Source: JAWLFI01 sp964627995 | GTDB lineage: Bacteria > Bacteroidota > Bacteroidia > Chitinophagales > Saprospiraceae | DNA: 64,000 nt | Assembly (NCBI GenBank): GCA_964627995.1 | Contig: CAZVLN010000001.1 | Span: 129,653 to 193,652, forward strand | Direction of reading: 5' to 3' | In this document: positions 42,725 through 50,793 of the stretch, piece by piece | Layout of the letters: every line of letters starts with the position of its first letter | Numbering within the stretch: position 1 is the stretch's first letter | Notes under the pieces: model-generated | Database searches by the model: none | Seen by the model: the letters and a program-made list of their open reading frames with translations, nothing else | What the model was told of the DNA's origin: nothing | Position numbers and translations under genes: made by a program

Positions 42725-43465
42725 TTAGGCGTAAGTTACTTGTTTTTCATCCAGACTGCCCTCCCCTGTTATCTGCAGATAAACAGCTGCTGTGACAAAA
42801 ACGTCACGCTCGCAATACCGGGAAATGCGATCCAGGTCCTCATCTTCATAGAATACGGAACCAACCTGCGATCCATCAATATCCTCTTTTGGTGAAGGAA
42901 TATCAAAAACGGAAGCGAGTAAATCTAATGAGGTATAGTGTTTATAATCACCGAACTTCCAGAGCTGAAGCGTGTCGATAATGTGGTTGAGCTCCCATGG
43001 TTTCTTTCCATGAAGCTGTAAAGCAGGCGGCAGACTTAATTGATGAATTAGCATGCGTCTGCAGATATAAGGAATGTCAAATTCCTTGACATTATGACCA
43101 CAAACAGCCGAGAACGTTTGATCGCCAAAGGAGGTACTCAGGAGATCAGCGAATTGCTGCAAAACGCTTTTTTCATCTGTACCTGAAAAGCTCTTAATTC
43201 GCATACTCCATTCCCCGTTCTCTTTGGGTAACATATACCCCACGGAAATACAGATTATTTTACCAAATTCAGCAAGTATAGCTGCGCGATCACTGTAAAT
43301 GGCCGACCAATCAATTTCGTCCCTGGCAAGTTCTTTTTGATCACTCGGTACAAATCGTGCAGCCTTCTTTTGCCAGAGTAATTGAAGGCGAGCGTCTAAA
43401 TCATTATAAGATTTTTGCCCGGAAACTGTTTCAATATCGAGAAATAATATTTGCCGTGGATTCAC
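42725..43465 (-). CDS. Predicted 3'-5' exonuclease (RNase H-fold, DEDD)
   Basis: 246 residues resembling the PolB-like predicted 3'-5' exonuclease family. The metal-binding acidic residues can be seen as LFLDIETVSG (Exo I, D-x-E), CGHNVKEFDIPYICRRM (Exo II, N-x3-FD) and ISRYCERDVFVTA (Exo III, Y-x3-D). No polymerase domain is attached. Probably acts in DNA or RNA trimming; the exact substrate is unknown. It is divergent from the coiled-coil gene at 43605. Confidence 0.9.
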   Translation of the reverse strand: MNPRQILFLDIETVSGQKSYNDLDARLQLLWQKKAARFVPSDQKELARDEIDWSAIYSDRAAILAEFGKIICISVGYMLPKENGEWSMRIKSFSGTDEKSVLQQFADLLSTSFGDQTFSAVCGHNVKEFDIPYICRRMLIHQLSLPPALQLHGKKPWELNHIIDTLQLWKFGDYKHYTSLDLLASVFDIPSPKEDIDGSQVGSVFYEDEDLDRISRYCERDVFVTAAVYLQITGEGSLDEKQVTYA

Positions 43466-43604
43466 TTGACTTTTTTGCTAAAGTAAATAAAAATATTGTC
43501 GAATATCTGGTACAACTACAGCTTTATATAAAAAGTCAATGGAAAGCCTGAATTATTGTTATTTTTTTGAATCTTTACCATTCCAGATCTAAAACCAGCA
43601 AGCA

Positions 43605-44582
43605 ATGTCCCGAAAACCCCGAAGAGATCAGTTAACTGCTATTGCCATTATTGCAATCATGTTGTTGCTCGTGGTGAATGCCTACATGATGTACAATAAG
43701 TATAATCAGGATAAAATCATCCTGAAACAGCAAAATGAACTCGAAGAAGTCACTGAACTAAAAAATGACTTAGACGAAGAATATTTTGAAGCCCTATCTG
43801 AACTCGATGACCTCAAGTCCGATAATGAGGAGCTCAACGGAATCATCGAGGAGCAAAAGAAAAAAATTCGATTACAGAAAGAGAATATAGACAGACTTAT
43901 AATCGACCGCAGTCAACTCCAGGAAGCCAAAGTAGAACTCGATAGTATGAAAGTGAATATCGATGAATATCTGGCAGAAATGGAACAGTTGTATAAAGAA
44001 AAGGCTGAGCTCAATGAACTCAACCAAAGCTTGTCTGCTCGAAACGAAAGCTTAGAAGATCGGGTAAACCGCGAGCGAAGAGAAAAAATGAGATTGAAGG
44101 AACAAAAGGACACCTTATTATCTTCGACCATTCAAATGCAAAAGCGACAAGAGAGACTGGCCGAAAAAGTTGACTTGGCCTCTGTGATCAGAGTTGATAA
44201 TATTGAGTCAGAAGGCTTCAAAGTATCGCGCAGTGGTAAATATCGAAGCCGAAGAAAGGCTGATAATATCGACATCATAAAAATTTGCTTTGAAACTACT
44301 TTTAATCGAGTAGCACCTAAGGGTGAGGAGAGGTTTTATATTCGAATTATAAACCCCTTGGGCGAAACAATGGCAGTAGACGCGCTGGGCTCAGGTGTTT
44401 TTTCTATGGAAGATGGTCGAGAGATCCGCTATACACAGAAAATCGATATTGAATATCAAGGCGAACCCAACAGATACTGCATGGAGTGGAAACCTACAGC
44501 AGCATTCAAAAGCGGCTTGTATGAAATTGAGCTCTACAATAAAGGTCATCGTACTGGCAAGACTACCATGGAATTGAAATAA
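43605..44582 (+). CDS. Membrane-anchored coiled-coil protein of unknown function
   Basis: 325 residues. A basic N-terminus (SRKPRRDQ) and one membrane helix (about 10-28) are followed by a long coiled coil (about 35-200, heptads rich in Leu/Glu/Lys, e.g. ELDDLKSDNEELNGIIEEQKKK). A small globular C-terminal domain (about 205-325) is beta-rich: IKICFETTFNRVAPKGEERFYIRIINPLGE, then YCMEWKPTAAFKSGLYEIELYNKGHRTGK. The C-terminal half is reminiscent of periplasmic chaperone-like or binding domains. Automatic pipelines often label such proteins chromosome segregation proteins; I see no basis for that here. Confidence 0.8.
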   Translation: MSRKPRRDQLTAIAIIAIMLLLVVNAYMMYNKYNQDKIILKQQNELEEVTELKNDLDEEYFEALSELDDLKSDNEELNGIIEEQKKKIRLQKENIDRLIIDRSQLQEAKVELDSMKVNIDEYLAEMEQLYKEKAELNELNQSLSARNESLEDRVNRERREKMRLKEQKDTLLSSTIQMQKRQERLAEKVDLASVIRVDNIESEGFKVSRSGKYRSRRKADNIDIIKICFETTFNRVAPKGEERFYIRIINPLGETMAVDALGSGVFSMEDGREIRYTQKIDIEYQGEPNRYCMEWKPTAAFKSGLYEIELYNKGHRTGKTTMELK

Positions 44583-44971
44583 GGACGCGATGAGCGCAAG
44601 TTGTAAATAGCAGCTAAGTCAGTTATACCGATCTCAAAATCAAGATTTACCGTACCCCGCTTAAAAATTCGATCAGCGTTTTTGTTTTTCTTTTATCTTA
44701 AAGTACAAAGGAACGGCCGTTATTGCCTTATATAATAAGACAGAAGCAAGTCTGATTATACTACATTGTGCTAAGAGGGCTCCCGCTAAGTCCTCCAATT
44801 AGAGGGATAGGGAAAATCGATAATTGATATGGCCTGTTCGGTTTTAAAAGCCAAATGAATACAACACTACGAGAAATATTAGTCGAAGTATCTTTTTATA
44901 CGCTATATTCATAGAAAACACGTTCCTGCTGAGCGGGTGAACATTTCGTACAAACTTTTATTATACAGTCA
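44583..44971. other. Gene-free stretch before the VWA gene
   Basis: No gene or clear regulatory box. A short palindrome AACGGCCGTT lies at 44712-44721. A frame around 44697-44802 reads fairly cleanly (LKYKGTAVIALYNKTEASL) but has no start or recognised family; it may be a gene relic. Confidence 0.35.
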
Positions 44972-46078
44972 ATGATAGGTTGGAAATTTCAAAAGTTTAC
45001 TGGAGCTCAAACTGATCAAAATCCTTTTGATCGTTTGCTCCAAATATTTCAAGAGCTAATGATGTATACTGCCGGCGACGCCGGGGAAGCCATTCAGTGG
45101 CTTACCGTCTTAGATCGTAAACACCAACTTACTGATGATGAATACGGCATCGGTGACTTTATTGAAGATTTAAAGAAAAAGGGTTATCTGACTGATGATG
45201 ACAATAAATCAAGCACCAGTCCGGGCACACCAACTGAAAAATTAGAAATTGCTCTACGTCGCAAAGCCCTGAATGATATATTTGACGATTTAAAAAAGAC
45301 TACGAAAGGGGACCACAACACTCAGGTAAATGGACGCAGCTTCGAACAGGACGATGGACTGAGACCTTATGAATTTGGAGACAAAACGGAGGATATCGCG
45401 CTTTCAGAATCGCTGCGTAACGCGCAAATATCTTACGGAATCGATCAATTCAATCTTGGACAACAAGACCTGGAAGTCAGACAAACCCGACATCAATCTC
45501 AAATGAGTACGGTCTTGATGATTGACATATCCCACTCCATGATTCTTTATGGGGAGGACCGAATTACGCCGGCCAAAAGAGTAGCCATGGCTTTGGCGGA
45601 ATTGATCCGTACACGCTATCCCAAAGACACCCTTGATATTATTGTCTTTGGTAACGACGCCTGGAAAATTGAAGTGAAGGATCTCCCCTACCTGGAAGTA
45701 GGTCCCTATCATACCAATACGGTGGCCGGACTCAACTTAGCGATGGGATTGCTCAAAAAACGACGAAATCCGAATAAGCAAATCATGATGATTACCGATG
45801 GCAAACCCTCCTGCCTAAAAATTGGTAAGAAGTACTATAAAAACAGCTTCGGTCTCGATCAAAAAATTGTGAAACGAACCCTAAGCCTCGCGTACAAATG
45901 CCGTAAATCTAATATCCCCATAACTACCTTTATGATTGCCAGAGATCCCTATCTCATGCAATTTATCGATCAATTTACGAAGGCAAATTATGGAAAAGCT
46001 TTCTACAGTTCTCCTGAAGGCGTAGGTAAATTTGTATTCATGGATTACAAAAAGAATAAAGGACGCAAAACGAAATAA
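44972..46078 (+). CDS. VWA domain protein (CoxE-like/MoxR-partner)
   Basis: 368 residues. A helical N-terminal region (1-175) is followed by a von Willebrand A domain with a complete MIDAS start, LMIDISHSM (Asp185, Ser187, Ser189). Further MIDAS elements are the threonine around NTVAGLNLAMGL and the aspartate in MMITDGKPSC. No signal peptide, so cytosolic. The next gene, 3 bp downstream, is a MoxR-type AAA+ ATPase; such pairs act together as metal-dependent chaperone or activation modules for other proteins. The client here is unknown. Confidence 0.9.
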   Translation: MIGWKFQKFTGAQTDQNPFDRLLQIFQELMMYTAGDAGEAIQWLTVLDRKHQLTDDEYGIGDFIEDLKKKGYLTDDDNKSSTSPGTPTEKLEIALRRKALNDIFDDLKKTTKGDHNTQVNGRSFEQDDGLRPYEFGDKTEDIALSESLRNAQISYGIDQFNLGQQDLEVRQTRHQSQMSTVLMIDISHSMILYGEDRITPAKRVAMALAELIRTRYPKDTLDIIVFGNDAWKIEVKDLPYLEVGPYHTNTVAGLNLAMGLLKKRRNPNKQIMMITDGKPSCLKIGKKYYKNSFGLDQKIVKRTLSLAYKCRKSNIPITTFMIARDPYLMQFIDQFTKANYGKAFYSSPEGVGKFVFMDYKKNKGRKTK

Positions 46079-46081
46079 TAT

Positions 46082-47545
46082 ATGAACTTACCCTCTAACT
46101 TTGGCGAATTAAAATCAAATCACGATTACAAGCCCCAAAGTATAAAAAGTGAATTGCGATCTAATCTGATCCATAATATTCGCAACAACATCAATTCCTT
46201 TCCCGAAATTCAGGGGTTCGAGGATTCGGTCATTCCAGATCTAGAACGAGCGATCCTATCGAACCACAATATGCTATTGTTGGGATTGCGTGGGCAAGCC
46301 AAAACCAGAATCGCCCGACTGCTTGTAAATTTACTGGACGAGCATATTCCCGTACTCAAAGATTCTGAATTAATGGATGACCCTATGCAGCCGATGAGCA
46401 CGCAAGGAAAAACCATTATCATGGAACAGGGGGATGATGCCCAGATCGAATGGGTACACCGTTCAGAGCGCTTTGTTGAGAAACTCGCCACGCCCGATGT
46501 AAGTATTGCTGATTTGATAGGCGATGTGGACCCCATCAAAGCTGCCAATCTGAAACTTCCCTATTCAGATGAACGTGTAATCCACTTTGGCCTGGTACCG
46601 CGTGCACACCGATCTATTTTTGTACTTAACGAATTGCCAGATCTTCAGGCTCGCATCCAGGTCGCCCTCTTTAATATTCTCCAGGAAGGAGATATTCAAA
46701 TTCGGGGGTTCAAATTACGTATGCCCCTTGATATTCAATTCGTTTTTACCGCCAATCCGGAGGATTATACGAACCGCGGGTCTATTGTTACCCCTCTGAA
46801 AGACAGAATCGAGAGTCAAATTCTCACTCACTATCCCAAAACGCTCGATGTAGCCAAAGCTATTACCAAACAAGAAGCTCGCATTACGAGCGAGCGGAAG
46901 AAGAATATCCAGGTTTCAGAAATTTTGGAAGACTTCATTGAGCTGCTTGCATTCAAAGCGAGAGAAAGTGAATATGTGGATGAAAATAGTGGAGTTTCTG
47001 CTCGAATGTCCATTTCAGCTATGGAAAATTTAGTATCCACAGCTGAGCGCCGTATGCTAAAAAACAATGAGGATAAAACTTCAGCCAGATTAGTCGATTT
47101 CTGGGGTGTCATCCCTTCGTTAACGGGTAAACTCGAATTGGTTTATGAAGGTGAGCAAAATGGGCCATACGAAGTCGCTCTATCTATCATACACTTAGCC
47201 CTGCAGGAGTCATTTCTCATGCATTTCAAAAACCCCGACCAATACGTTTCCGGAGAAGATTCGCCATATACGGACGTAAAAGACTTTTTCGAAAATGGCG
47301 GGAAAGTTAAATTACTGAATGATGCCAGCAATAAGGAGTATAAAGCCGAGTTAGAAAAAGTCAACGGCTTAGCAGCCTTAGCTAAATTATCAAATTTTAC
47401 GGCGGAGGATCAGTACACAGCCATGGAGCTTATTTTACATGGTTTGAGCACCTTCAATGTGATTGAACGAGAAATTGTTGAAGATGAAATTCAATTTTCC
47501 GACCCGCTTTCTGACATCTTCGGAGAAGACGATGAATCGCTCTAA
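46082..47545 (+). CDS. MoxR/ChlI-type AAA+ ATPase
   Basis: 487-residue AAA+ protein of the magnesium-chelatase/MoxR branch. Its P-loop is the unusual GLRGQAKTR (68-76), with Lys74 in place for ATP binding. IFVLNELPDLQARIQVALFNILQEGDIQIRGFKLRMPLDIQFVFTANPEDYTNRG supplies the Walker B-like LNELPDL, the ChlI-type insert and sensor 1 (TANP). KDRIESQILTHYP carries the arginine region. The C-terminal 190 residues are helical and acidic at the end. It forms a two-gene unit with the preceding VWA gene. Confidence 0.9.
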   Translation: MNLPSNFGELKSNHDYKPQSIKSELRSNLIHNIRNNINSFPEIQGFEDSVIPDLERAILSNHNMLLLGLRGQAKTRIARLLVNLLDEHIPVLKDSELMDDPMQPMSTQGKTIIMEQGDDAQIEWVHRSERFVEKLATPDVSIADLIGDVDPIKAANLKLPYSDERVIHFGLVPRAHRSIFVLNELPDLQARIQVALFNILQEGDIQIRGFKLRMPLDIQFVFTANPEDYTNRGSIVTPLKDRIESQILTHYPKTLDVAKAITKQEARITSERKKNIQVSEILEDFIELLAFKARESEYVDENSGVSARMSISAMENLVSTAERRMLKNNEDKTSARLVDFWGVIPSLTGKLELVYEGEQNGPYEVALSIIHLALQESFLMHFKNPDQYVSGEDSPYTDVKDFFENGGKVKLLNDASNKEYKAELEKVNGLAALAKLSNFTAEDQYTAMELILHGLSTFNVIEREIVEDEIQFSDPLSDIFGEDDESL

Positions 47546-47893
47546 AATTGGTTTTAGTATTCAAAAAATCTTTAACGCTTATTAATAGGCGTTGAAGCAG
47601 TTCCGGATCCCCTGCCCACCTTGATGAGTTTGTGCTCCATAAAGTGTTTTTCTACATACTCTATGAAGAATCTAATTTGGTAGAACTACCGCAATGGTGG
47701 GTGCATAACGTATGCCCGATGAATGCGTATTATATTGCTGATTAGGTATTACAAAGTCGACGTACTTCATTGCCTTGATTTTCGTTTATAGTAAAATAAA
47801 ACGATTGAATGATAGCCCAAAAGCGGGCGCCAAGCTCAAATCACGAGCTTTCAAATCCATTTCTTGCTCTTCCTATAATATGAGTAGAAACGC
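47546..47893. other. Intergenic DNA with a hairpin and a possible gene remnant
   Basis: A 10-bp stem around AACGCTTATT/AATAGGCGTT (47574-47593) follows the MoxR gene without a T-run. On the minus strand 47572-47687 reads as a protein tail (EYVEKHFMEHKLIKVGRGSG, then ASTPINKR and TAA) cut off upstream by stops. It has no promoter or full-length frame and I take it as a relic or chance. Confidence 0.3.
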
Positions 47894-47901
47894 TATCTTT
47901 G
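47894..47901 (+). promoter_or_regulatory. Predicted -7 box of lepB
   Basis: TATCTTTG, 19 bp before the ATG at 47921. Leader about 14 nt. No good -33 element seen. Confidence 0.5.
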
Positions 47902-47920
47902 GCCCAGACAAATTTCAACT

Positions 47921-49519
47921 ATGAGCATACTGATTTTCTTGATTGTTTATTATGTGTTATTATCCTACAGCTTTACTCAGATCTTGCCTCTGATGGGCAA
48001 AGATGGCAAGGTGGGCTGGATACCGGGAAAAAACTTTGGTGCCTGGTCTGAGGCGGTGGGTCGATCGCCACACTATGCCTGGTGGCTGTTGTTTCCCATT
48101 GTAAACCTCTTTATCTATGCCAATTTAGCCATAGAAACCGTTCGTTCTTTCGGACAGTTTAAGTTTGTCCACTCAGTTTTAGCGGTCATTGGCGCTCCCT
48201 TCTTTTTTATTTGGATTGTTAAAAATAGAGCCAATGCCTTTAAAGGTCCCTCCTACAAATTGGAAAAAGAATATCAGGAAAAGCTCAAAAATGCACTGGA
48301 AAACGACAAAAAATACGAATATCAAAAATTAGTCGCTCAAAATCCCTATAAAAAAAGTAGCGGCCGGGAATGGGCAGAGTCGCTTATCTTTGCCGTCTTC
48401 GCTGCCGCATTTATTCGCATGTTCCTGGTTGAAGCCTACACTATTCCCACCTCCTCCATGGAGGATTCCCTTATGGTTGGTGACTATCTTTTTGTGAGTA
48501 AGGTCCATTATGGTATGCGCACACCGATGACCGTTCTACAAGTCCCGCTCTTACACAATCGCATCCCCATTCTCAATACTGAGTCGTACCTATCATCCCC
48601 CTCTCTGCCCTACTTTAGACTGCCAGCGATTAATAAAGTGAAACGGAACGACCCCGTAGTTTTCAACTGGCCCGTTGGTGATTCGGTTTTCATACTCCCC
48701 AGCCGCACATTCGATGTAGGCCAGGCTCGCCGATCGGGAAATTTCGAAAGCTATCAGAAGCGATATAATCTAGTTACACGGCCCATCGATAAAACAGACT
48801 TCTACATCAAACGGTGCATAGCCGTGGGGGGCGATAGCCTTCAAATCAAAGACCGACAGGTATTTATTAATGGGAAAGCCGCTGCAAATCCCGAGGAGTT
48901 GGCCTATACCTATATAGTTCGGCTAAACGGTGAATTCGTGAATACCCGAAAATTTTCTGAATGGAAAATATCAAAGGAAGATATCCAGCATATGGATCAG
49001 AAGGTAATGCAAATCGTGCTCACGGAGCAGCAAAAAGAGCGCCTGGAAGGCTTGATGCCTGAAGCGGAGTTCACTCCACTGGATATGAGCCAGTATCCCT
49101 TCACAAAAAACCACTTCTTCCCCCATGATCCGGACATCTCCGGAGGCTGGAATTATGACAATTATGGCCCCATATATATTCCAAAAAAAGGAGCTACTAT
49201 CGCACTAAATGTGGAAAACTTAGCCTTTTATCAACGCATTATTCAAGTCTATGAAAATCACGATTTACGCGTCGAGGGCGATGACATTTACATCGATGAC
49301 GAGCTTACTGAAAACTATACTTTCAAATGGAATTACTATTGGATGATGGGAGACAATCGCCACAACTCAGAGGATTCTCGCATTTGGGGCTTTGTGCCCG
49401 AAACACACATTGTAGGCCAACCCCTATTCATATTTTTCTCCACGGTGGAAGGTTCTATGAGCAACGGCATTCGATGGGATCGAATATTTAGTTCCGCCAA
49501 TGTTAAGCCTGAAGAATAA
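47921..49519 (+). CDS. lepB: Signal peptidase I
   Basis: Cleaves signal peptides of secreted proteins at the outer face of the inner membrane. At 532 residues it is much longer than E. coli LepB, a size I recall as normal in Bacteroidota. An N-terminal DUF5684-like membrane region (1-105) with several helices precedes the catalytic part. Ser179 lies in IPTSSMEDSLMVGDYLFVSKVHYG, the general base Lys297 in FYIKRCIAVGGDSLQIKD, and the late box is YYWMMGDNRHNSEDSRIWGFVPE. A large insert (about 320-440) separates these boxes. Confidence 0.96.
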   Translation: MSILIFLIVYYVLLSYSFTQILPLMGKDGKVGWIPGKNFGAWSEAVGRSPHYAWWLLFPIVNLFIYANLAIETVRSFGQFKFVHSVLAVIGAPFFFIWIVKNRANAFKGPSYKLEKEYQEKLKNALENDKKYEYQKLVAQNPYKKSSGREWAESLIFAVFAAAFIRMFLVEAYTIPTSSMEDSLMVGDYLFVSKVHYGMRTPMTVLQVPLLHNRIPILNTESYLSSPSLPYFRLPAINKVKRNDPVVFNWPVGDSVFILPSRTFDVGQARRSGNFESYQKRYNLVTRPIDKTDFYIKRCIAVGGDSLQIKDRQVFINGKAAANPEELAYTYIVRLNGEFVNTRKFSEWKISKEDIQHMDQKVMQIVLTEQQKERLEGLMPEAEFTPLDMSQYPFTKNHFFPHDPDISGGWNYDNYGPIYIPKKGATIALNVENLAFYQRIIQVYENHDLRVEGDDIYIDDELTENYTFKWNYYWMMGDNRHNSEDSRIWGFVPETHIVGQPLFIFFSTVEGSMSNGIRWDRIFSSANVKPEE

Positions 49520-49527
49520 ATTTTAAT

Positions 49528-49763
49528 GGGCCACCCGCCCCCGACTCGGTGCAGTCGGGGGCGCCGGGCTATCCGTTCCTACGTCGCTTGCGGTTTCGGG
49601 CAGGAGTACGGGGCCGCATCAAGCACTTGGAGTCCTAAATTGCCTAAGTACGAAAAACGATAACAAAACCGCCCCGGGGCCTGCGGTGGCTTCCATTTGG
49701 TCGCCTCCTCGCCCCACTCCTGCATCCGAAACCGCTGTGCGACATACCACTTCTATCCCTGGC
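49528..49763 (+). repeat. GC-rich double-hairpin intergenic repeat, copy D
   Basis: Opens GGGCCACCC, then a perfect 10-bp hairpin GCCCCCGACT/AGTCGGGGGC around 6 nt (49537-49562) and CGGGCTATCCGTTCC. Hairpin 2 pairs about 49573-49606 with 49717-49742 (GCGGTTTCGG and CCGAAACCGC at its core). It holds about 110 bp of inserted sequence and ends CTATCCCTGGCG. Lies 9 bp after the lepB stop and may help terminate it. Confidence 0.7.
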
Positions 49764-49926
49764 GGATGAAGAATTGATGGAGTAAGGAATGGCATGAATG
49801 TATTAGGGCTACCTGCTCTTTTTCGGTTGGAAAGGCTGATTTAAAGGAATGTACTTTAGAAAAAATGCCTGTATGAGTCAACTAATGCTAAGCTTAGATA
49901 CGTTATACTATTAAATATCCAGATCC
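49764..49926. other. Intergenic DNA before the BtuF-like gene
   Basis: No gene or recognised promoter in this stretch. Confidence 0.35.
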
Positions 49927-50733
49927 ATGGAAAGTACAGACCAAATGAATAATACGATTGATCTTGGGTCCACAGCTCCACAACGCATTATTTCTCTGGT
50001 GCCTTCCCAAACTGAATTTTTATATGACTTGGGCCTTTCAGACGAAGTTGTAGGTATCACCAAGTTTTGTGTCCATCCAAAACAATGGTTTAAAAATAAA
50101 ACTCGAGTCGGTGGAACGAAAAAAATAAAAAAAGACGTCATACATAGCCTAGAGCCAGATTTGATTATTGGAAATAAAGAAGAAAATACTCGAGACGACA
50201 TTGAGTATTTACAGCAGTATTATCCGGTTTGGATGTCCGATATAGTTACTGTTGAGGATGCACTCGACATGATGATAGAATTGGGGCGAGTCACGCATAA
50301 AGAAAAGATTGCCGAGGACTGGATTAAGCGTATTAAAGAAGAAAAAAATAATATTGGCCAAATTTCACCTCGACCCCATGTGGGCTATTACATTTGGAGG
50401 AATCCATGGATGGCAGTAGGAAAAAATACATACATTCACGAATTTTTAGAGAGCTGTGGATTTCAGAATGCGTTTTCAGAATTCAATCGCTACCCGGAAA
50501 TGCCTATAGAAAAACTAAAAAACAGAAAATTAGATTTCATTTTCCTATCCTCCGAACCCTTCCCCTTTAAAGAAAAACACATTACAGAGCTTCAGGCGCT
50601 ATTGCCGGACACTCAAATAAAACTCGTAGATGGCGAAATGTTCTCATGGTATGGTTCCCGCATGAAAAAAGGGTTTCGGTATGTCGGAAAGTTGGTTGAA
50701 GAATGCGAAAAAGAAATCGAAAATTTCAAATGA
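49927..50733 (+). CDS. BtuF-like (TroA-fold) cobalamin/metal-chelate-binding protein
   Basis: 268 residues of the helical-backbone substrate-binding fold: PQRIISLVPSQTEFLYDLGLSDEVVGITKFCVHP, the long-helix segment RVTHKEKIAEDWIKRI, then VGYYIWRNPWMAVGKNTYIHEFLESCGFQNAF and the final SWYGSRMKKGFRYVGKLVEE. This matches BtuF and periplasmic B12-binding proteins. No signal peptide or lipobox is visible from ATG 49927, and no BtuCD transporter genes are near. It may act in the cytoplasm or have another start upstream that I cannot see. Confidence 0.82.
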   Translation: MESTDQMNNTIDLGSTAPQRIISLVPSQTEFLYDLGLSDEVVGITKFCVHPKQWFKNKTRVGGTKKIKKDVIHSLEPDLIIGNKEENTRDDIEYLQQYYPVWMSDIVTVEDALDMMIELGRVTHKEKIAEDWIKRIKEEKNNIGQISPRPHVGYYIWRNPWMAVGKNTYIHEFLESCGFQNAFSEFNRYPEMPIEKLKNRKLDFIFLSSEPFPFKEKHITELQALLPDTQIKLVDGEMFSWYGSRMKKGFRYVGKLVEECEKEIENFK

Positions 50734-50765
50734 TAATAAAGATTATTTATTTCACTAAAAGCACT

Positions 50766-50773
50766 TATTTTTG
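50766..50773 (+). promoter_or_regulatory. Predicted -7 box of the subtilase gene
   Basis: TATTTTTG fits TAnnTTTG, 20 nt before ATG 50794. A matching -33 is not visible. Confidence 0.35.
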
Positions 50774-50793
50774 AATAACGCAACTAATGTATT

